The notes under the pieces are model-generated. The model did no database searches, had not been told where the DNA came from, and saw only the letters and a list, made by a program, of their open reading frames with translations. Positions 59,620 through 64,000 of a stretch of 64,000 nt of DNA are shown here, in pieces. Numbering within the stretch: position 1 is the stretch's first letter; each line of letters starts with the position of its first letter. Made by a program: the position numbers and the translations under genes. Origin of the DNA: Cinclus cinclus (taxonomy: Eukaryota; Chordata; Aves; Passeriformes; Cinclidae); NCBI RefSeq assembly GCF_963662255.1, contig NC_085059.1, positions 14,975,234 through 15,039,233 of the forward strand, in the 5' to 3' direction.

Positions 59620-62600
59620 TGGTCCCAACCATATGGGGGTGTAGGGTGCTGTGCTGGTGCCTCACTGCTCGCCAGTCAGACAACAAGTAACCCCGGTGAA
59701 GGCACTTCCCCCTCCAGCCCTGCTTGGGGCAAACATGTCAGGGTGACTCACGGCCATGAGAACTGTCACAAGAGGAGGCATCACCAGCAGTTCCACTTGG
59801 GGCTAATTCTCATCCATGAAGGTTGCTGGAGTTATAGAGAAGGCTGCAACCCCGGGTTGCTGCATCCCAGGAGAGATGGAGATGCAGACCAGGAGGACTC
59901 ACCTACACCAGGGCATTGTCACTAGGGCATCCTGCCCAACATATGGTATTTCTGGGGTGCATAAAGGCTTGCGAGGGGCTGTTTGGGGAAGGGCAGTAGC
60001 TGCAACTCCAAAAGCCTTTACCAGCAGCTGGCGGGATGTTTGGGCTGTACTGGGGGATAAGCCCCAGGAGCCAGGCAGGGATTCACTCTGTCCCCCTCCT
60101 CAGCCAGAAAAACTGGCTGCCAGCAGCACAGCTTCCTCAATTGGGAACAGGAAACATCTGGGCATGTGCCGGGCTGGGAGCAAAGCCCAAGGAGACAAAA
60201 CACCTGTGACCAGTATACAACTTGCTTTTCCAATTCCTTGCATTTGCAGGTGGCCTAAGGCCTCCCCCTTGTTGAAGTCTGACCTGGGGACAGCTGGGGA
60301 GGATCCTGGCTCCAGGTTTCACCCATATCCTGGGGGGATAAAGCAGCTGCTGTGAACCCCAGTACAGCTTATCAGAACTATCCCCTCTGATGCCAGCTTG
60401 TTAGGACATGGAGAAGAGCAGCAGCTGAGAAGGTCCTGGTGCTGGCTGAAGCTGGGATGCTGCCTGGGGGTACAACAGGAGCACCCCAAAGTGCTCTTCT
60501 CCCAGCCAAGACAGCTGGTAAGCAGGAGGGAGCTGAGAAGAGGTGTTTAGACTGGGGAAGGGGGTAGCCTGTACCCGAAACTGTCTCAATCTCAGACTAA
60601 TGCTCATGCCATGAGTGATCCAGGCTGATCTCCAGTTTGGATGACCTGCCTGCCAGGGAACAGCAGGGACTTTCCAGATGACAACTGCCACCTGGCAGAT
60701 CCACAACTCAGCAGCAATTAACGCCTGCCTCAGCGACAGGGAATTAGGCCTGGCCTCAGCAGCACTCTGCTTCTGGGAGGTGCACTGGTGTGTCTCATCA
60801 TCCTCCTGCTCTGTGGGTGATGCCAAGCCCCCCCCACATTGTTTCTGTCCCCTTTATGGGGAGCCAGTGACCTTGTCCCAAGCAGCTGGAACTGCCCAAC
60901 TGTGGTGGTGTGGGGTGAGGAGGAGAGGCTATTCCTGGAGTCCAGAGCAGCTGACAGGAAGCTGTGGAAGAACCAGGGCCATTTCCAAGCTATGGGTCCC
61001 AGCGATGTCAGCACTGTCACAGCCAGTCTTAAACAGAGGGTGGGTTTGGATTAGGTATTAGGGAGAGATTCTTTACTGCAAGGAGGTGAGGCACCCCAAC
61101 AGGCTGCCCAGAGCAGCTGTGGATGCTCCATCCCTGGAAGTGATCAAGGCCAGCACATAGCCCAATGGGACCCTTGTGGCTGGGAAATGCCATCACCTGT
61201 GGCCACGCTACCTGCCTGGCCAGCCTGGCAGAGGATGGGGATGGCGTCACAGGCTGGATGGGGACCGGAGCCTGCTTCTCACTGCTGTTCCAGTCACCAC
61301 ATGCTGCTTCAGACCTGGGGCTCTGGAGCTGGGTACCACAACCCGCCCTGCAGTGACCAGCTTGTGGGGCATCTGCATCCTGCATCGGGATGAGCACAGG
61401 AATGTGTCAGGGAAGATAGAGAGAGGAAGAAAAAGAGGGAATAGCTGCCCTCTCCTGCAGTACCATCTCCTCATGTGGCTTGGAAGCAGCCTGAAATACC
61501 AATCCTCATTCTCTTAATGCCAGACCCCAAACCTGGAGGTTTTTTGCCTTGTCCCATAGCATATGGGAGGTACCTGTCCCCTGTGCACCCCTGCAGGAAT
61601 CCCCCAGAGTCCAGGTGCACTGACGACCCCACCAAACAGCAGAGCTCACTCACAGTGATCCCGTATTCTCCCAGACAGATGGAGGCACAGATATTCCCTC
61701 TGATATTCCCTTTCTCAAGATTCTATCAAGAACTTTTTTATTCAAGGTCTGTACCCTACTACGGAGATTGTAGCAAAGAGACCACAGGAGCTGTTTTCAA
61801 ACAACAGCTGTGGAGAGGAACTGGACTATCTCCAGCTGACCCAAGCACAGACCAGCTGCAAATATGCCAGCAAACAATAGCCAGCTAGAGGGAGGGATTT
61901 CCACAGCATTGCAAGCCATCACTGGGGACAGGGTGGATTTTCCTGGAATGGAGGCACAATTTCTGCAAGGAGCTGCTGGAACAGAGAGGTCACCCTGGGG
62001 ACCAGAGACCAAGTCACTGATCCCAGTCTTGCTTTGTTGTGTTCTTTTTCCCTTAAGAGTTCTGACAGATGAGATTTACAGTGAGAAATCTAATTTCAAT
62101 AAAAACAAGAAGGGAGGAGGGAAGGGGGATCTACACCAGCACCTAACAGTGGTTAGATACACAAAGAAAACACGACTACCACAGACTCCAGCAGAAACCA
62201 CCAAACCACCAGAAAACACTTTCCTCTTTGTCAGTCAACAGTTCTGAAGGTGATCTGACAGCATTTCAGCTGGGGCCTGAGGGCCAGGCTCGGACCACGG
62301 TTGCCTGGCTGCAGCTCACTGGCTCCACACCCAGCTGCTGTCAGAGATTGCCAGATGGGCACCCGTGGGCACTGCTGGTTCCATGAGGAACACCAAGACC
62401 TTTAGGTAGCAAATTTTTATGGCAACTCAGGAAAAATAGAGAATGAGAGTGAGACTCACAAGCAAAGATGAAAGCAGAGTGGTGTTTAAATAGCTGTGCT
62501 GTGGCTTGGGAGTGAGCTGGAGCTGTCACTGCTGTCACCCAGAACAACACGCACCACTAACCCAGCCATCAGTGTACCAGCCATGCAGAAGTGGCAGAAG

Positions 62601-64000
62601 GATGTGATTCCTGCTTCAAAACTACTGAACACTGAAGATACCAAGGCTTAGGATGTGAAGCCTGTGCAGGAGGGGTCTGGAACTGCTGGGGGCTTGCTCT
62701 GGGCAGTGACCCCAGGGTGGGGAGCAGCCTCCCAGAGCTGGCAGCCCTTCAATTCCCATCCTATGATGGCCCAGCCCTAAGGAGAAGGGGGTTTTCCTTA
62801 CTCCAGTGCACAACATTCACAGGAAGCCTCCTCCGCACCAGGATCACAGGAGGTGAAAGCAAATCCCTGCAGGCTGCCAGCATAATTTTCCCATGATTGG
62901 GGCTGCTGGGTCCCCAGCCTGCCTCCTCAGAGGGAAAGCAAAAGCCAATCAGATACACACCATGGAACGATTTTTTTTGTTTGCTTGATCATTTTAACAG
63001 AAAACACTGTAGCCCCCAGACTGGTTTTCTTCTACAGGTCTCCAGCAGCTTCCCAGACAAAGGACAACCATTCCTGGACTGCTGGACTGGTCTCATTTGC
63101 AGGAAAACAAAAGTAGATTTGGCTTTAGGAGGCAGCAATAACTGCCCACTTTTTGGGCAGTGCAGTCCACTGGGCTGGGAGTAATAAAAGAGGAAAGCAG
63201 GCATTGCAAGGCTCAGGTCTCAAATGGAGAGGTCTGAACCTCCACTTGTAGTGTGTTCCTTTCCAGCCGGTTTAGCCACAAAGAGAGTGTGGGAAAGGGA
63301 AGAGCCCTACCCAAAACACAGCAGGTATTAAAGATATCCCCCAGTCAGAAATAACACTCTTCCCTCAAAAACCCACCTCCTCAAGATGCTTCACGAAACA
63401 ACCTGCTTCTGATGAGGCTGCTAACAAAGAAAATAAAGCATTTCCCTAGGTCTGCCAGCTTTACAAACACAGGTAACTACACACACTTGTACAACTCCTC
63501 GGGATGGGCCCAAGCTTCAGTGCAGCCAGGAGACACAACCTGGCATGGTGGTGGTGCTCTCCTGGCAGCATGGTGGTGCTCTCCTGGCAGCTCTCATTTA
63601 TGCAAGACCCCATCTTCTGCTGCAAAGACATCTGGCTCATCCTGCCTGCTCCAGTTCTCCCTGCAGCGATCAGCAGCATCATGGCTGCTTGTCACAGCAC
63701 TCCAAAGCAGAACAAGGCATAGCCACCCCTCTCCTCGTAGCCTTTTTCTTCCTTCCGAACTATTCCTGTCCATCTTGGTGTGCTTCAGCTGGTGACAACC
63801 AAGCCAGCAGGAGATAGTGGCACCACAAAGCTACAACAGTGAAGTGCCACCCAAAATGTAAGAACTGCTGCTTTAAAACAAAATCTGCAATGCCACAAGA
63901 GTAGGTAGCTCGGTTTCCTCCACCCACTAGAGTTTTGTACCAGCTGCTGGCAAGCAACAACCCACAGCCCTGTGTTAAATAGGTCTGCCTGGAGTAGGTC
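59620..64000. other. TNIP1 5' intron or upstream region, no coding exon recognised
   Basis: About 4.4 kb upstream of the TNIP1 ATG exon, outside the duplication. No open frame here resembles a known protein and no CpG-rich promoter stands out. It holds a CR1 fragment (61,037-61,160) and a short direct repeat of about 22 bp at 63,544 and 63,569. The TNIP1 first exon could be hidden here but cannot be placed by sequence alone. Confidence 0.5.
61037..61160 (+). repeat. CR1-type LINE 3' fragment
   Basis: The words ATTAGGGAGAGATTCTTTAC, GTGAGGCACCCCAACAGGCT, GCCCAGAGCAGCTGTGGATG and CCATCCCTGGAAGTGATCAA follow the order of the well-known 3' part of avian CR1 elements. Both ends are truncated. It supports a bird, or at least sauropsid, origin. 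Confidence 0.75.

Overview
This is nuclear DNA from a vertebrate, almost certainly a bird. The genes are intron-rich with GT-AG splice sites, the gene order matches the conserved vertebrate block MYOZ3 - RBM22 - DCTN4 - SMIM3 - GPX3 - TNIP1 (human 5q33), and a fragment of a CR1-type retroposon, the typical avian repeat, lies near 61.04-61.16 kb. I could rebuild exon-by-exon models that stay in frame throughout for MYOZ3 (250 aa), RBM22 (420 aa), DCTN4 (460 aa), both GPX3 copies and TNIP1 (631 aa). Family names come from recognising the proteins; no database search was run.

Layout: 1-1.6 kb is upstream DNA with a small minisatellite. MYOZ3 (+) covers 1.7-5.8 kb. RBM22 (-) covers 8.8-15.8 kb and has an ETS/CRE palindromic promoter. 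DCTN4 (-) covers 18.0-28.2 kb, with its 3'UTR ending just upstream of RBM22. From about 26.77 kb to 59.62 kb the sequence is a direct tandem segmental duplication. Unit 1 is about 26,768-38,606 and unit 2 about 38,607-59,619. Each unit runs from the 5' end of DCTN4 through SMIM3 and GPX3 to TNIP1. Unit 1 contains the real DCTN4 5' end but reduced SMIM3, GPX3 and TNIP1. Unit 2 contains only a DCTN4 first-exon fragment but complete SMIM3, GPX3 and TNIP1. The remainder, 59.6-64 kb, appears to be TNIP1 5' intron or upstream DNA with no coding exon that I recognise.

The most interesting content is the GPX3 pair. The unit-2 copy is a canonical selenoprotein GPX3: in-frame TGA at residue 73, catalytic Gln107, Trp181 and Asn182, and a SECIS element in the 3'UTR. 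The unit-1 copy is an intact 258-aa reading frame with good splice sites, but Sec73 is replaced by Cys, the catalytic Gln107 by Leu, the conserved Gly-Leu after Sec by Glu-Gln, and the C-terminus by a longer frame-shifted tail. Its now unneeded SECIS element is preserved unchanged. The two units are a mosaic: long tracts are nearly identical (SMIM3, GPX3 3'UTR, most TNIP1 exons) while GPX3 exon 2, exon 3, intron 3 and exon 5 are strongly diverged, mostly at amino-acid-changing sites. The duplication joint also places a second DCTN4 promoter and first exon directly upstream, in the same orientation, of a TNIP1 copy that has lost its own promoter, four N-terminal exons and the ubiquitin-binding (UBAN) exons.

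Functionally the window combines a sarcomeric Z-disc protein (MYOZ3), a spliceosome factor (RBM22), a dynactin subunit (DCTN4), a small membrane protein (SMIM3), a secreted antioxidant enzyme (GPX3) and an NF-kB/A20 adaptor (TNIP1). These are independent neighbours, not an operon. A false assembly duplication must be excluded, but the coding differences between copies argue against a simple one.
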